Notes: generated from the letters alone by a model not told the origin. A stretch of DNA of 64,000 nt from Roseibium denhamense (GCF_009711415.1 NZ_SMLZ01000111.1:124001-188000), one strand, 5' to 3'; positions 54,094 to 63,725 are shown, counted from the first letter of the stretch. Translations and numbers: made by a program.

Positions 54094-55173
54094 TCAGATC
54101 CAGCCGCCAAGCTCCCGCCGCACAATCTTTTCAAGGACGTCCATTCCTAGATCGCTGTCATTCAGGCAAGGAATATGGCTGAAGTGCTCACCGCCATTCT
54201 CCTCGAAGATCTCGCCGGCCTCGCCCGCAATCTCTTCAAGTGTCTCCAGGCAATCTGACACGAAGCCAGGGTTCATGACGGCGACCTTTTTCACGCCGTC
54301 CTTGGCAAGTTGCTCCACGGTCTTGTCAGTGTATGGCTGAAGCCATTCTTCCGGTCCGAAGCGGGACTGGAATGTCACCCGGAGTTTGGTGTCATCCATT
54401 CCAAGGACTTCACGCATGAGCCGTGTCGTTTTCATGCAATGGCAGTGATACGGGTCGCCGCGCTTGAAGTATGACTGCGGGATGCCGTGGTACGATGTCA
54501 GGATGACATCCGGGTCGAAGTCTAGGGTTTCCAGGTGCCGCTCGACTGATTTGGCAAGCGCAGTCACATAAACCGGATCGTCATGATAGGGCGGAACTGT
54601 CCGGATGGCGGGCTGCCAGCGCATCTCCAGCAAGGACTTGCAAACAACATCGTTCACTGTTGCCGTGGTCGTCGCCGAGTATTGCGGGTAGAGCGGGAAG
54701 ACGAGGATTCGATCACATCCCTCGTCTTTCAGTGCTTTGAGCTTATCGGGAATTGACGGCTGGCCATAACGCATCGCCCACTCCACCTTCAGGCGGCCGT
54801 CGCTATCGCCAAGAATTTCCGTCAATTTGTCCGATTGGCTGCGGGTAATCGTCCGCAGTGGCGACTCATTTTTTTCGTGGTTCCAGATTTCCTCATAGGC
54901 CTTGCCGGATTTGCCCGGCCGCGTCATCAGGACAATGCCGTAGAGGATCGGAAACCAGATCGCGCGTGGCCACTCGATTACACGCTTATCCGACAAAAAC
55001 TCCCGCAGATAGCGGCGCATCGGCCAATAATCTGTCGCATCGGGTGTTCCCAAATTGACCAGCAAAACACCAACCTTGCCGCTTTTCACGGTCGGGTGGC
55101 CGTCTGGCAGATGCACTTGGCGGAAATCCGTTATCTGGTCAGCGGAAACCGGGGGCTGTTGATGCATGTTCAT
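54094..55173 (-). CDS. hemH: Ferrochelatase
   Basis: Ferrochelatase of 359 residues, which inserts ferrous iron into protoporphyrin IX to make heme. GVLLVNLGTPD opens the enzyme, FPLYPQYSATTT is the signature region, His229 in SYHGIPQSY is the metal-binding catalytic His, and the acidic run NPGFVSDCLETLEE supplies the metal path. A long N-terminal stretch before GVLLVNLG is usual in alphaproteobacteria. No iron-sulfur cysteine cluster is evident. It is a single leftward gene. Confidence 0.96.
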   Translation of the reverse strand: MNMHQQPPVSADQITDFRQVHLPDGHPTVKSGKVGVLLVNLGTPDATDYWPMRRYLREFLSDKRVIEWPRAIWFPILYGIVLMTRPGKSGKAYEEIWNHEKNESPLRTITRSQSDKLTEILGDSDGRLKVEWAMRYGQPSIPDKLKALKDEGCDRILVFPLYPQYSATTTATVNDVVCKSLLEMRWQPAIRTVPPYHDDPVYVTALAKSVERHLETLDFDPDVILTSYHGIPQSYFKRGDPYHCHCMKTTRLMREVLGMDDTKLRVTFQSRFGPEEWLQPYTDKTVEQLAKDGVKKVAVMNPGFVSDCLETLEEIAGEAGEIFEENGGEHFSHIPCLNDSDLGMDVLEKIVRRELGGWI

Positions 55174-55290
55174 AAGACGTGCTGATCCTTGGCATTCTGA
55201 AACTGTGCTGCATTACATAGGCTACTGTTGAGAGCAGGCCAATGCGACAAACCCAGTACGTATCAGAAAACTTACAGATCACCTTGCCCG

Positions 55291-56529
55291 TCAGCCATAA
55301 TCCCGCTCATCAGAGATAACCTTACCATCATTCGGCAATCCGCCAGGAGCGACGAGTTCCACCGCCCCTTTGAGTCTCGTAATGTCGCGCAGCGTAGAGG
55401 CAACACGGTCTCCGAGCCCGTTTTCCGCACTGGCGGTTTCCACCGACAATGTCATCACATCGCTTTCGCCGTCCCGGCGCACTGCCAGCCTTGCTTTACT
55501 GACTTCCGGGTGAGCGGAAACTATTTCGGCGACTTGCTTTGGATCGACAAACATCCCCTTGATCTTTGTCCGCTGGTCCGCACGGCCCATCCAACCCGCA
55601 AGCCGCATGTTGGTCCGCCCACATGGAGACTGTCCAGGAACAATCTTGGAGAGGTCTCCGGTGCCGAACCGGATCAATGGATAAGTCGGATTGAAACACG
55701 TGACCACCAATTCGCCGACTTCCCCATCAGAGACCGCCTCACCGGTTCCAGGACGGACGATTTCGACAATGTAGTCCTCGTTAACGACCATGCCGGTATC
55801 CGCACCGGTCTCATAGGCAATCACACCGAGATCTGCGGTCGCATAACACTGGGCGACCTTGATGCCCTGTCCTTCGTATTCTTGCCGAAGGCTTGGAAAC
55901 AAGGCGCCACCTGACACAAGAGCTTTCGTGATCGAAGACACATCGCGCCCCTGGTCCTTCGCCCGGTCCAGCAAGACTTTCAGATAGTCCGGAGTACCAA
56001 CGAAGCCGACGGGCTCGAGTGTCTCGATCACCTCGATCTGCATATCAGTGTTGCCAACGCCTGCAGGAAAAACCGTACAGCCAAGTGCGATCGCACCTTG
56101 ATCAAGGATGAAACCACCGGGGGTCAGGTGGTAGGAAAACGCATTGAGGACGACATCCCCCGCCCGGAAACCGGCAGCAAAAAGGCTCCTTGCACCGTTC
56201 CAAGGATCAAGTCCAGGTGCCTGGGGCTCCCAAATCGGCCCCGGTGACATGAAGACGCGCGATGCCCCGGACAAATCCCCTGCGAGGAAGCCACCGAAAG
56301 GAGGCCTGGCTTTTTGTTTTTCCATCAGCTCGGACTTTCGGAGCACCGGCAGCCGGGCAAGCGCGGACCGGTCCGTAACACCCGCCAGATCGCATCCTTG
56401 CAAATACTCCGCCCACCCCGGTGCCTTGGACACGGCATGCCCTAAGAACTCCGGCAATTTGGCAAAAAGATCCTGTTCGCGCTGAGCGGGATCTTGCCGC
56501 TCGCGCGCATCAAATTGCATCTCGCCCAT
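55291..56529 (-). CDS. Phenylacetate-CoA ligase (PaaK-like) family protein
   Basis: A 412-residue adenylate-forming ligase resembling PaaK. GDVVLNAFSYHLTPGGFI (in parts), FVGTPDYLKVLL, ALVSGGALFPSLR, YATADLGVIAYE and the C-terminal GRADQRTKIKGMFVDPKQV are family landmarks. It would activate an aryl or other carboxylic acid with CoA. It is the last gene of a seven-gene operon with a Liv-type ABC importer and a long-chain-type CoA ligase, suggesting the imported acid or a product is its substrate. The usual ATP-binding T-S-G-T loop is not obvious, so activity needs proof. Start could be the ATG at 56529 or 56520. Confidence 0.82.
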   Translation of the reverse strand: MGEMQFDARERQDPAQREQDLFAKLPEFLGHAVSKAPGWAEYLQGCDLAGVTDRSALARLPVLRKSELMEKQKARPPFGGFLAGDLSGASRVFMSPGPIWEPQAPGLDPWNGARSLFAAGFRAGDVVLNAFSYHLTPGGFILDQGAIALGCTVFPAGVGNTDMQIEVIETLEPVGFVGTPDYLKVLLDRAKDQGRDVSSITKALVSGGALFPSLRQEYEGQGIKVAQCYATADLGVIAYETGADTGMVVNEDYIVEIVRPGTGEAVSDGEVGELVVTCFNPTYPLIRFGTGDLSKIVPGQSPCGRTNMRLAGWMGRADQRTKIKGMFVDPKQVAEIVSAHPEVSKARLAVRRDGESDVMTLSVETASAENGLGDRVASTLRDITRLKGAVELVAPGGLPNDGKVISDERDYG

Positions 56530-56559
56530 GGTATTCTCCGCTTGTTTGGGCCCGTCAGA

Positions 56560-57405
56560 TCAGGCCAGCCAGCGCTTCCTGCGTTTGTAGTGTTTCACAT
56601 TGCGGAAAGAGCGGCGCCCTTCGCCACCTGTTCCGAGATAGAATTCCTTTACGTCCTCATTCTCGCGAAGCGTTTTGGCATCTCCATCCAGAACGATCCG
56701 CCCGGATTCAAGAATGTAGCCATAGGTCGCGTATTTGAGGGCGACATTCGTATTCTGTTCCGCCAGCAAGAAGGACACGCCTTCATTCTGGTTCAGCTTG
56801 CGTACGATCTCGAAGATCTCCTCGACAAGCTGGGGCGCCAGTCCCATGGAGGGTTCGTCGAGCAAAATCATGGTTGGCCGGCTCATCAGCGCACGGCCGA
56901 TTGCGCACATTTGCTGTTCGCCGCCGGAGGTGTACCCAGCCTGGCTCTGACGCCGCTCACGGAGGCGGGGGAAATACTCATAGACCATTTCAAGGTCTGA
57001 TTTGATCGCGCTTTGACCGTCCTTGCGGGTGTATGCACCCGTCAAAAGATTTTCTTCAATCGAAAGGTGGCCGAAGCAGTGCCGGCCTTCCATGACCTGG
57101 ATGCAGCCGCGTTTAACCAGCTCATTTGGGGATAGGGCCTGAACCTCATTCCCTTTGAACAGGATCTTGCCCTTTGTGACTTCACCGCGCTCAGCACCCA
57201 GAAGGTTCGACACCGCCTTCAGCGTCGTGGTTTTGCCCGCGCCGTTTGCTCCCAAAAGAGCAACGATCCCGCCCTTGGGCACCGTCAGAGAAACGCCTTT
57301 CAAGACCAGAATGACGTGGTCATAAATCACTTCAATATTGTTGACCGAGAGGATCGTCCCGGTTGCATCGTCCCGTGCCTCTTCCGGCGCAGCATGTACA
57401 TTCAT
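56560..57405 (-). CDS. Liv-type ABC transporter ATPase (LivF-like)
   Basis: An ABC ATPase of 281 residues. Walker A GANGAGKT is at 52-59, the signature is TSGGEQQM, and Walker B is MILLDEPSMGLAP. AEQNTNVALKYATYGYILESGRIV (in part AEQNTNVAL) is typical of LivF. A basic C-terminal tail (FRNVKHYKRRKRW) is longer than in classic LivF. GGAGC precedes the ATG at 57405. It pairs with the LivG-like ATPase further upstream in the operon. Confidence 0.9.
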   Translation of the reverse strand: MNVHAAPEEARDDATGTILSVNNIEVIYDHVILVLKGVSLTVPKGGIVALLGANGAGKTTTLKAVSNLLGAERGEVTKGKILFKGNEVQALSPNELVKRGCIQVMEGRHCFGHLSIEENLLTGAYTRKDGQSAIKSDLEMVYEYFPRLRERRQSQAGYTSGGEQQMCAIGRALMSRPTMILLDEPSMGLAPQLVEEIFEIVRKLNQNEGVSFLLAEQNTNVALKYATYGYILESGRIVLDGDAKTLRENEDVKEFYLGTGGEGRRSFRNVKHYKRRKRWLA

Positions 57406-57433
57406 GGAGAAAGCTCCAAAACTTCCGGTGATG

Positions 57434-57461
57434 GAACCGGGACCTGGAATGGTCCCGGTTC
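57434..57461 (-). promoter_or_regulatory. Intercistronic hairpin after the binding-protein gene
   Basis: Perfect 11-bp stem gaaccgggacc (57434-57444) / ggtcccggttc (57451-57461) with a 6-base loop and no T run. Placed right after the substrate-binding gene, it probably protects that mRNA segment so the binding protein is made in excess. Confidence 0.55.
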
Positions 57462-57474
57462 TCAAGAGACCAAC

Positions 57475-58788
57475 TTACTCGCAGGGCAGAGCCGAACGGT
57501 CCGGCCAAGGTGCGTTTGACTCCGCATACTCGGCAGCTTTCGCTTTTTCGAGCGGCTCAATCACAGCGCGATCCGGCATCAGCTTGTCGGAAACCTGAAC
57601 AAACTCAGTTCCGTTCCACTCCAGCATCCAGCCGCCACCGTGACCGGTGTGGTTGGTGCAACTGGTTGAGAAAGGAACGGTCATGCCAGCCATGCCCAGA
57701 TCGGCAAGCACTTCATCCGTGATGTTCAAGTTCTCAAGACCCCAGCGCAGCTGCTCTGCATTGATTTCCGGCGTGCCGAACTTCTCCTGAGCAGCCTTGA
57801 TGCCTTCGACAAGGATCATCGAGATGACAATTCCGCGCTGATAGAAGACCGAGTTCATGTCCTCCGGGCTGTCGAGCAGGGAGTTTCCGGCATCAACAAC
57901 ATGCGTTTTGATGTCATCCATCACAGGATAGGAGCCAGGAACGTTCCAAGAGATGGATTTGTAGCCCTTGCCCTTTTCGCCAACAAGCTTCAGGTCGCCG
58001 TCATAGCCAGACCACCAGACGCCAACGAACTGATCCATTGGATAGCGTGTCTTCACCGCTTCGGTGATGGCACCCGCATTCATTGCGCCCCAGCCCCACA
58101 TGATCACGAAATCCGGACGCTCGCGGCGGATTTGCAACCACTGGGCAGACTGGTTTTGCATTTCCTTAAGACCGACCGGGATCGGCAGGAACTCAAAGCC
58201 GTTTTCCTCCGCCAGCTTTTCAATCAGCGGGATCGGCTCCTTGCCGAATGGGTGATCAAGGTGCAGAAGAGCGACTTTCTTGCCGTTCAAGCTGGAAAGA
58301 TCACCATCTGAAATATAGTTGAGGATCATTGACGCGCCGTCCCAGTAGGAGATCGGCGGGTTGAAGGCCCATGCAAACACCTCGCCATCTGCCATCGGCG
58401 AGAACCCGTAACCAGGTGCTAGGATCGGGATCTTGTCCACGTTGGTGCGCGGCAGCACCTGGAGGGTGATGCCCGTTGACCAAGGCTGCGTCACGACCGC
58501 CTTGGACTTGGTTTTTTCATAACATTCAACACCCTTGTTGGTGTTGTAGCCGGTCTCACATTCATCAAAGATCAGCTTCGCGCCACCGACACCGCCATCG
58601 CGGGCATTTAGCATTTCCACGTAGTCGCGCTGACCGTTCATCAGCGGAATACCGGTAGCGGCAAACGGACCGGTCCGATAGGACAGGTTCGGAATATAGA
58701 TTTCGGCGGCCGAAGCGATGCTCGAGCTCAGCGCGACCCCGAGGGAGAGAACTCCCGCACAGCCGGCAACTTTCCAGTTAAAACCCAT
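57475..58788 (-). CDS. Periplasmic substrate-binding protein of the Liv-type importer
   Basis: A 437-residue periplasmic binding protein of the type I (LivJ-like, Peripla_BP_6) fold. Signal peptide MGFNWKVAGCAGVLSLGVAL to ASA-AE. YIPNLSYRTGPFAATG, DECETGYNTNKGVECYEK, KKVALLHLDHPFGKEPI and DFVIMWGWGAMNAGAI are seen. The W-rich pocket region and length of over 400 residues match members that bind aromatic or other organic acids rather than leucine. GGAGGAAG precedes the ATG at 58788. Cysteines at the C-terminus (STSCTNHTG, ALPCE) may form a disulfide. Confidence 0.88.
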   Translation of the reverse strand: MGFNWKVAGCAGVLSLGVALSSSIASAAEIYIPNLSYRTGPFAATGIPLMNGQRDYVEMLNARDGGVGGAKLIFDECETGYNTNKGVECYEKTKSKAVVTQPWSTGITLQVLPRTNVDKIPILAPGYGFSPMADGEVFAWAFNPPISYWDGASMILNYISDGDLSSLNGKKVALLHLDHPFGKEPIPLIEKLAEENGFEFLPIPVGLKEMQNQSAQWLQIRRERPDFVIMWGWGAMNAGAITEAVKTRYPMDQFVGVWWSGYDGDLKLVGEKGKGYKSISWNVPGSYPVMDDIKTHVVDAGNSLLDSPEDMNSVFYQRGIVISMILVEGIKAAQEKFGTPEINAEQLRWGLENLNITDEVLADLGMAGMTVPFSTSCTNHTGHGGGWMLEWNGTEFVQVSDKLMPDRAVIEPLEKAKAAEYAESNAPWPDRSALPCE

Positions 58789-58853
58789 TTCTTCCTCCAC
58801 ATTTTGCGTGCCTCAGTGCCTCCCAACACCTTGGCTCACTCTTCTTGCCATCC

Positions 58854-59930
58854 CTAGTAAGGGAATGGCCACAAGATCAGTTTTTCCCGAATGATCGCAT
58901 AGAACCGGGCCAAGCCGTGCGGCTCGAGGATCAAGAATGCAATAATCAGTGCTCCGACGATCATCACATTCAAGTGCTCAAGTGTTGCCGAATCTATCGG
59001 AATGCCAAGCGCATTCGGAAGCAGGTTCAGCACCACCGGCAGGGCAACGATTAGAATCGCCCCAAGATAGTTGCCCAGGATCGACCCCAGTCCGCCGATA
59101 ATTGCGATGAACAAAATTTGGAATGATAGCGGAATGTCGAACAGGTTCGGTTCCGCAGCACCTTTCCAGAAAAACACCAGCAAGCCGCCTGCAATTCCCA
59201 CGATGTATGAGGACACTGCGAATGCCGTGAGTTTGGCCGTGATCAACTTGATCCCCACCAGTTCGGCCGCGATATCCATGTCACGGGTTGCCTTCCACAT
59301 CCGTCCGTACCGGCCACGGGTCAGATTGATTGCAAACCAGGTGACAAGTGTCACGACGATGAGCACGCAATAATACTGCACGATGGGCAGAGCGGTCGGC
59401 CCCGTAACGGTGATGCCGAAGACGGACGAGGTGGAGACCTCAATAGCTCCGGAGGCATTGTAGTTGTAAAGCCATGCCCATTTCTCGAACAGCCAAACGA
59501 GGAAGAACTGGGCGGCCAAAGTTGCGATGGCCAGATAAAACCCCTTGATCCTCAAGGACGGCAACCCGAAGGCTACACCCACCGCAGCTGAGAAAAAGCC
59601 CGACAGGAAGATGGCCACGAAGATGTTCATCTCCGGAAAGATGCTCATGAACTTGTAGGTGGCATACGCCCCCACACCCATGAAGGCCGCCGTTCCGAGC
59701 GACAGCTGGCCGCAATACCCCGTCAGGATGTTAAGACCAAGTGCTGCAAGGGAATAGATCAGCACGGGAACAAGCAGTGCCTTGAAGGCAAACTCGCTGG
59801 CGGTCAGCGGAAACACGACATAGGCGAGAAGCAAAACGCCCAGCACGAGGTAGAAGTCCTGCTTGATCGGGAACAGAGCCTGATCTGCCTCGTAGGACGT
59901 CTTGAACTGACCTGCAGTACGAAAAATCAT
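58854..59930 (-). CDS. Liv-type ABC transporter permease (LivM-like)
   Basis: An inner-membrane permease of 358 residues with eight to nine hydrophobic segments. The N-terminal region is longer than usual. LNILTGYCGQLSLGTAAFMGVGAYA is the LivM signature (in part GQLSLGTAAFMGVGAY), and IGGLGSILGNYLGAI is the cytoplasmic coupling region. It forms the channel with the LivH-like subunit, whose gene begins the same operon segment 20 bases upstream. Confidence 0.92.
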   Translation of the reverse strand: MIFRTAGQFKTSYEADQALFPIKQDFYLVLGVLLLAYVVFPLTASEFAFKALLVPVLIYSLAALGLNILTGYCGQLSLGTAAFMGVGAYATYKFMSIFPEMNIFVAIFLSGFFSAAVGVAFGLPSLRIKGFYLAIATLAAQFFLVWLFEKWAWLYNYNASGAIEVSTSSVFGITVTGPTALPIVQYYCVLIVVTLVTWFAINLTRGRYGRMWKATRDMDIAAELVGIKLITAKLTAFAVSSYIVGIAGGLLVFFWKGAAEPNLFDIPLSFQILFIAIIGGLGSILGNYLGAILIVALPVVLNLLPNALGIPIDSATLEHLNVMIVGALIIAFLILEPHGLARFYAIIREKLILWPFPY

Positions 59931-59950
59931 GTGTTACTCCCAGCCACAGA

Positions 59951-60910
59951 TCAGATGCGCTCGATGATGCGCTCGCCGAACAGCCCTTGAGGACGGAACA
60001 GCAGCACAAGAAGCGCGAAGATGAACGGGAACCATGTTTCCGTGTTCCCACCCAAAAACGGCTGTCCCCAATAGATCTCGAAAATCTTCTCCAGAATTCC
60101 AATGGCTATGCCACCGACAATGGCTCCAGAGACAGACTCCAATCCGCCAAGCATCAGGACGGGCAACGCCTTGTAGGCAATGACTTCCAGCGCAAAGGAC
60201 ACACCGGCACGCGCGCCCCACACCACACCTGTCACGAGGGCTATTACACCTGCGATGAACCAGACCAGAACCCAGATGGTGGACAGGGAGATTCCGACCG
60301 AAAGGGCGGCTTGGTGATCATCACCAAGGGCGCGGATTGCGCGGCCCATCTTGGTTTTGTTCAAGAAGACCAGCAAGCCGACAACCAGCAGGATTGCGAG
60401 CGTGACAGCTGTCAGATCCTTCTGTTCAATAAGAACGAAACCGCCAAACGGCTCCAGCTCAAAGGCCCCGGTCGGAATACCCAGCTGTTCTGTGATCATG
60501 ACCTTGTTGTCACCGCCGAAGACGAGCTGACCGAAGCCGATCAGGAACAAGGTGATCCCGATCGTTGCCATGAACAGGATGATGTCCGGCTGATTGACGA
60601 GAGGGCGAAGCACGACGCGCTCAATGCTCATGGCAAGTAGGTACATGACCAGCAGCGTCAAAGGCACGGCTGCAATCGCCGGAACCCCCATGGAATGCAA
60701 TCCAACAAGAGTAAGCGCCGAGAAAACGACCATGATGCCTTGCGCGAAGTTGAAAATCCGCGAGGACTTGTAAATAAGAACAAACCCTAGGGCGATCAAA
60801 GCGTAGAGCACCCCAGAGACAAACCCTTCCCAAAGCACCTGCAGGAAAAAGTCCGGCAGGGCAAACATCTGAACGAAGGGATCGATCAAAACATCATAAA
60901 GCACACGCAC
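59951..60910 (-). CDS. Liv-type ABC transporter permease (LivH-like)
   Basis: A permease of 319 residues with about eight hydrophobic segments. ALIALGFVLIYKSSRIFNFAQG near residues 37-58 is the LivH signature, MGRAIRALGDDHQAALSVGI the coupling loop, and MLGGLESVSGAIVGG the second conserved block. It lies six bases after the LivG-like ATPase gene. Confidence 0.92.
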   Translation of the reverse strand: MRVLYDVLIDPFVQMFALPDFFLQVLWEGFVSGVLYALIALGFVLIYKSSRIFNFAQGIMVVFSALTLVGLHSMGVPAIAAVPLTLLVMYLLAMSIERVVLRPLVNQPDIILFMATIGITLFLIGFGQLVFGGDNKVMITEQLGIPTGAFELEPFGGFVLIEQKDLTAVTLAILLVVGLLVFLNKTKMGRAIRALGDDHQAALSVGISLSTIWVLVWFIAGVIALVTGVVWGARAGVSFALEVIAYKALPVLMLGGLESVSGAIVGGIAIGILEKIFEIYWGQPFLGGNTETWFPFIFALLVLLFRPQGLFGERIIERI

Positions 60911-60915
60911 CTCCC

Positions 60916-61743
60916 CTAATGTGCCACACCAAGATAGGCGTCGATAACATTCTGATTGGCCTGGACCTCCTCCGGCCGGCCATCAGCAATCTTCTTGCCG
61001 TAATCGAGAACAACAACCCGGTCTGAGAGATCCATCACGACGCCCATGTCATGTTCAATAAGCGCGATGGTGGTCCCAAATTCCTGGTTCACATCCACAA
61101 TGAACCGGCTCATGTCTTCTTTTTCTTCCAGGTTCATTCCGGCCATCGGCTCGTCCAGCAGGAGGAGTTCAGGCTCCATGGCTAGGGCCCGGGCAAGTTC
61201 GACCCGTTTTTGCAGGCCATAGGGCAGTTTGCCCACCGGGGTCCTCCGGATAGCCTGGATTTCAAGAAAGTCGATGATGTCCTCGACACGTTTGCGATGC
61301 TCAATTTCCTCCCGCATGGCCGCGCCATACCAGATCATCTGGAAAAAGATGTTGGCTTTCATCCGTGTCGACCGGCCAGCCATGATGTTGTCGAGCGTGG
61401 ACATCCCCTTGAACAAAGCGACGTTCTGAAACGTACGGGCAATGCCCTGTGAGACCGCCTCATGAGGCTTGATCTTGTTGCGGACCTTCCCCTGCCACGT
61501 GATCGTGCCTTCCTGAGGATGGTAAAAACCGTTGATGACATTCAGCATAGAGGTTTTGCCGGCCCCATTGGGCCCGATGATGGCGCGGATTTCCCCCTTC
61601 AGGATATCGAAGGAGATGTCGGTGATTGCTTTCACACCGCCAAATGAAAGCGAGACGTTCTCGACATTGAGCAGAACCTCCCGGTCTTCATCGGCCGATG
61701 GGTTGGCTGAGCTCAGGGCCTTGTCGGCGACAAAGGCGTTCAT
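60916..61743 (-). CDS. Liv-type ABC transporter ATPase (LivG-like)
   Basis: An ABC ATPase of 275 residues. Walker A GPNGAGKT is at 57-64, the signature is the divergent PYGLQKRVELARAL usual in LivG, and Walker B is LLLLDEPMAGMN. ARTFQNVALFKGMSTLDNIM and EHDMGVVMDLSDRVVVLDYG (in parts) are family landmarks. Its start overlaps the stop of the upstream CoA ligase by four bases (ATGA), showing translational coupling of activation and uptake genes. Confidence 0.92.
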   Translation of the reverse strand: MNAFVADKALSSANPSADEDREVLLNVENVSLSFGGVKAITDISFDILKGEIRAIIGPNGAGKTSMLNVINGFYHPQEGTITWQGKVRNKIKPHEAVSQGIARTFQNVALFKGMSTLDNIMAGRSTRMKANIFFQMIWYGAAMREEIEHRKRVEDIIDFLEIQAIRRTPVGKLPYGLQKRVELARALAMEPELLLLDEPMAGMNLEEKEDMSRFIVDVNQEFGTTIALIEHDMGVVMDLSDRVVVLDYGKKIADGRPEEVQANQNVIDAYLGVAH

Positions 61744-63725
61744 TCGGCCGCCTCCCTGTGAATACTTCCAGAGGGATAGACCGTCATGTCGCGGATCTCC
61801 ACTGTCGCTTCAATAGCCCCCTTGCGGCCATCCTCAAAGGTTACTTCCGTGCGCACATGCTTGCTTTTTGAACCGTCATAAAGCGCTTCAATCAGCGGCT
61901 CGTAACGATCTGCAATAAAGGAGCGGCGCACTTTTTGTGTCCGGGTCAATTCCCCATCATCCGCATCCAGCTCCTTGTGGAGCACCAGGAAGCGCTTGAT
62001 CTGGGCCCCCGCCATCATCGGCTCGGCCGACAGGTCCCTGTTGACCTGATCGACATGGCTCTCGATCATTTTGTAAACGTCGGGATTTGCCGCAAGCTCC
62101 TGATAGGAAGCATAGTTCACGTTGTTCCGCTCTGCCCACGAGCCGACCGCCGTCAAATCAATGTTGATGAACACAGCCACACTGTCCCGCTCATGACCGA
62201 AGGCGACCACCTCCTTGATGTTGGGGAAGAATTTCAGCTTGTTCTCGATGTATTTCGGCGCAAAGAGCGACCCATCGGTGAGCTTGCCGACGTCCTTGGC
62301 GCGGTCGATGATCTTCAGGTGGCCATTCTCGGCGATAATGCCTGCATCACCTGTCAGGACCCAACCGTCAGGGGTTTTCGTGGAAGCGGTGGCTTCATCG
62401 TTTTTAAAATATCCGACGAAGACACCCGGAGAGCGGTACATGACCTCACCACTTTCCGCGATTTTCAGCTCAACGTCCGGCGCAGGTTTGCCGACAGTGT
62501 CACCGAAGATTTCACCGTCCGGCTGCAGGGTAATGTAAACGGCCGCTTCGGTTTGACCATAGAGTTGTTTGAGGTTGAGACCGAGAGACCGGAAGAACTG
62601 GAAGATCTCCGGACCAATCGCCTCGCCGGCAGTGTATCCGACTTTCAAACGGGACAGCCCCATCCGGTTTTTCAAAGGACCGTAAACCAGGATTTCTCCC
62701 ATCCTGTAGAGCATGCGGTCAACAAGTCCGACTTCTTCTCCGTTGAGAATCCGCTCACCGGTGTTGCGCGCAACCCCCATGAAGTAGTCGAACATTGCCT
62801 TTTTCAGCTTTCCCGCATCCTCCATCCGCACCATGATCCGCGTCAGCAGATTTTCATAAACGCGGGGCGGCGCGAAGAAATAGGTCGGCGCGATTTCCAG
62901 CCGGTCGACGTCAACCGTATCCATGTTCTCGGGACAGTTCACGCAGTAGCCGGCAGTAAAGGCTTGGGCCAGCGAGAAGACATGGTCGCCGATCCAGGCC
63001 ATCGGCAGATAGGCGAGCACTTCTTCCGTCTCATCCAGGCGATCAAACTTGTTTCCGTTCCGCCCGGAAATAACGAGATTGTCGAAGGAAAGCATAACCC
63101 CCTTCGGCCGTCCGGTCGTTCCGGACGTGTATAGCATGACGGCAATGTCACTGCCGGTCGCACCCGAAAAGCCTTTGGCCCAGTTGTCCGCAGCACCCGC
63201 ATCGCTAGCCAGTGCCGCACGTCCTTTTTCCTGGACGGAGGTAAACGCATGCAGCCGCGTGTGGTCATAGTCACGCAAGCCCCGCGGCTCGTCATAAATT
63301 ACATGGCGCAGGCTCGGCACTTCCTCGGACATCCCAAGAAGCTTGTCGACCTGCTCCTGATCCTCGACAATGGCGAAGACGACTTCGGCGTGCCCGAGGA
63401 CGTAGGCCATTTCTTCGGCAACAGAATCCGCATAAACCGGCACCGGCACACCGCCAAGCGCCTGAACGGCGACCATTGACCAGTAAAGCCTCGGCCGGTT
63501 TGATCCTACAATGGCGACTTTGTCTCCGGCCGATAGACCGAGCGACTTCAGACCGAGTGAAAATGCGCGGAGTTCCTCGAGCACCTCGGACCAGGTCCAG
63601 CTTTGCCAGATCCCAAAGTCCTTTTCCCGGAAAGCCGTCCGGGATCCGAGTACTTCTGCATTGTGCAGCAGTATTTTCGGAAAGGTGTCGTCCGCACGCT
63701 TCGAGGCGCTGGCAGACCCAACCAT
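61740..63725 (-). CDS. Long-chain-type fatty-acid-CoA ligase
   Basis: An AMP-forming acyl-CoA synthetase of 661 residues of the FAA1/FadD15 type. YTSGTTGRPKG is at 199-209, LPMAWIGDHVFSLAQAF and FFAPPRVYENLL follow, then KQLYGQTEAAVY and GDAGIIAENGHLKIIDRAKD. TRTQKVRRSFI replaces the usual C-terminal catalytic lysine region with a similar basic one. It is first in the seven-gene operon. GGGAAG lies about ten bases before the ATG, and a ccccgg/ccgggg hairpin (63751-63765) sits in the leader. The substrate is probably the acid taken up by the ABC system. Confidence 0.9.
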   Translation of the reverse strand: MVGSASASKRADDTFPKILLHNAEVLGSRTAFREKDFGIWQSWTWSEVLEELRAFSLGLKSLGLSAGDKVAIVGSNRPRLYWSMVAVQALGGVPVPVYADSVAEEMAYVLGHAEVVFAIVEDQEQVDKLLGMSEEVPSLRHVIYDEPRGLRDYDHTRLHAFTSVQEKGRAALASDAGAADNWAKGFSGATGSDIAVMLYTSGTTGRPKGVMLSFDNLVISGRNGNKFDRLDETEEVLAYLPMAWIGDHVFSLAQAFTAGYCVNCPENMDTVDVDRLEIAPTYFFAPPRVYENLLTRIMVRMEDAGKLKKAMFDYFMGVARNTGERILNGEEVGLVDRMLYRMGEILVYGPLKNRMGLSRLKVGYTAGEAIGPEIFQFFRSLGLNLKQLYGQTEAAVYITLQPDGEIFGDTVGKPAPDVELKIAESGEVMYRSPGVFVGYFKNDEATASTKTPDGWVLTGDAGIIAENGHLKIIDRAKDVGKLTDGSLFAPKYIENKLKFFPNIKEVVAFGHERDSVAVFINIDLTAVGSWAERNNVNYASYQELAANPDVYKMIESHVDQVNRDLSAEPMMAGAQIKRFLVLHKELDADDGELTRTQKVRRSFIADRYEPLIEALYDGSKSKHVRTEVTFEDGRKGAIEATVEIRDMTVYPSGSIHREAAE

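Noticed and set aside
61935-63134. Rightward frame of 399 codons
   Set aside because: Lies wholly antisense to the long-chain CoA ligase; its length is a by-product of the high GC and codon bias of that gene, and its protein is His/Arg/Asp-rich without recognisable domains.
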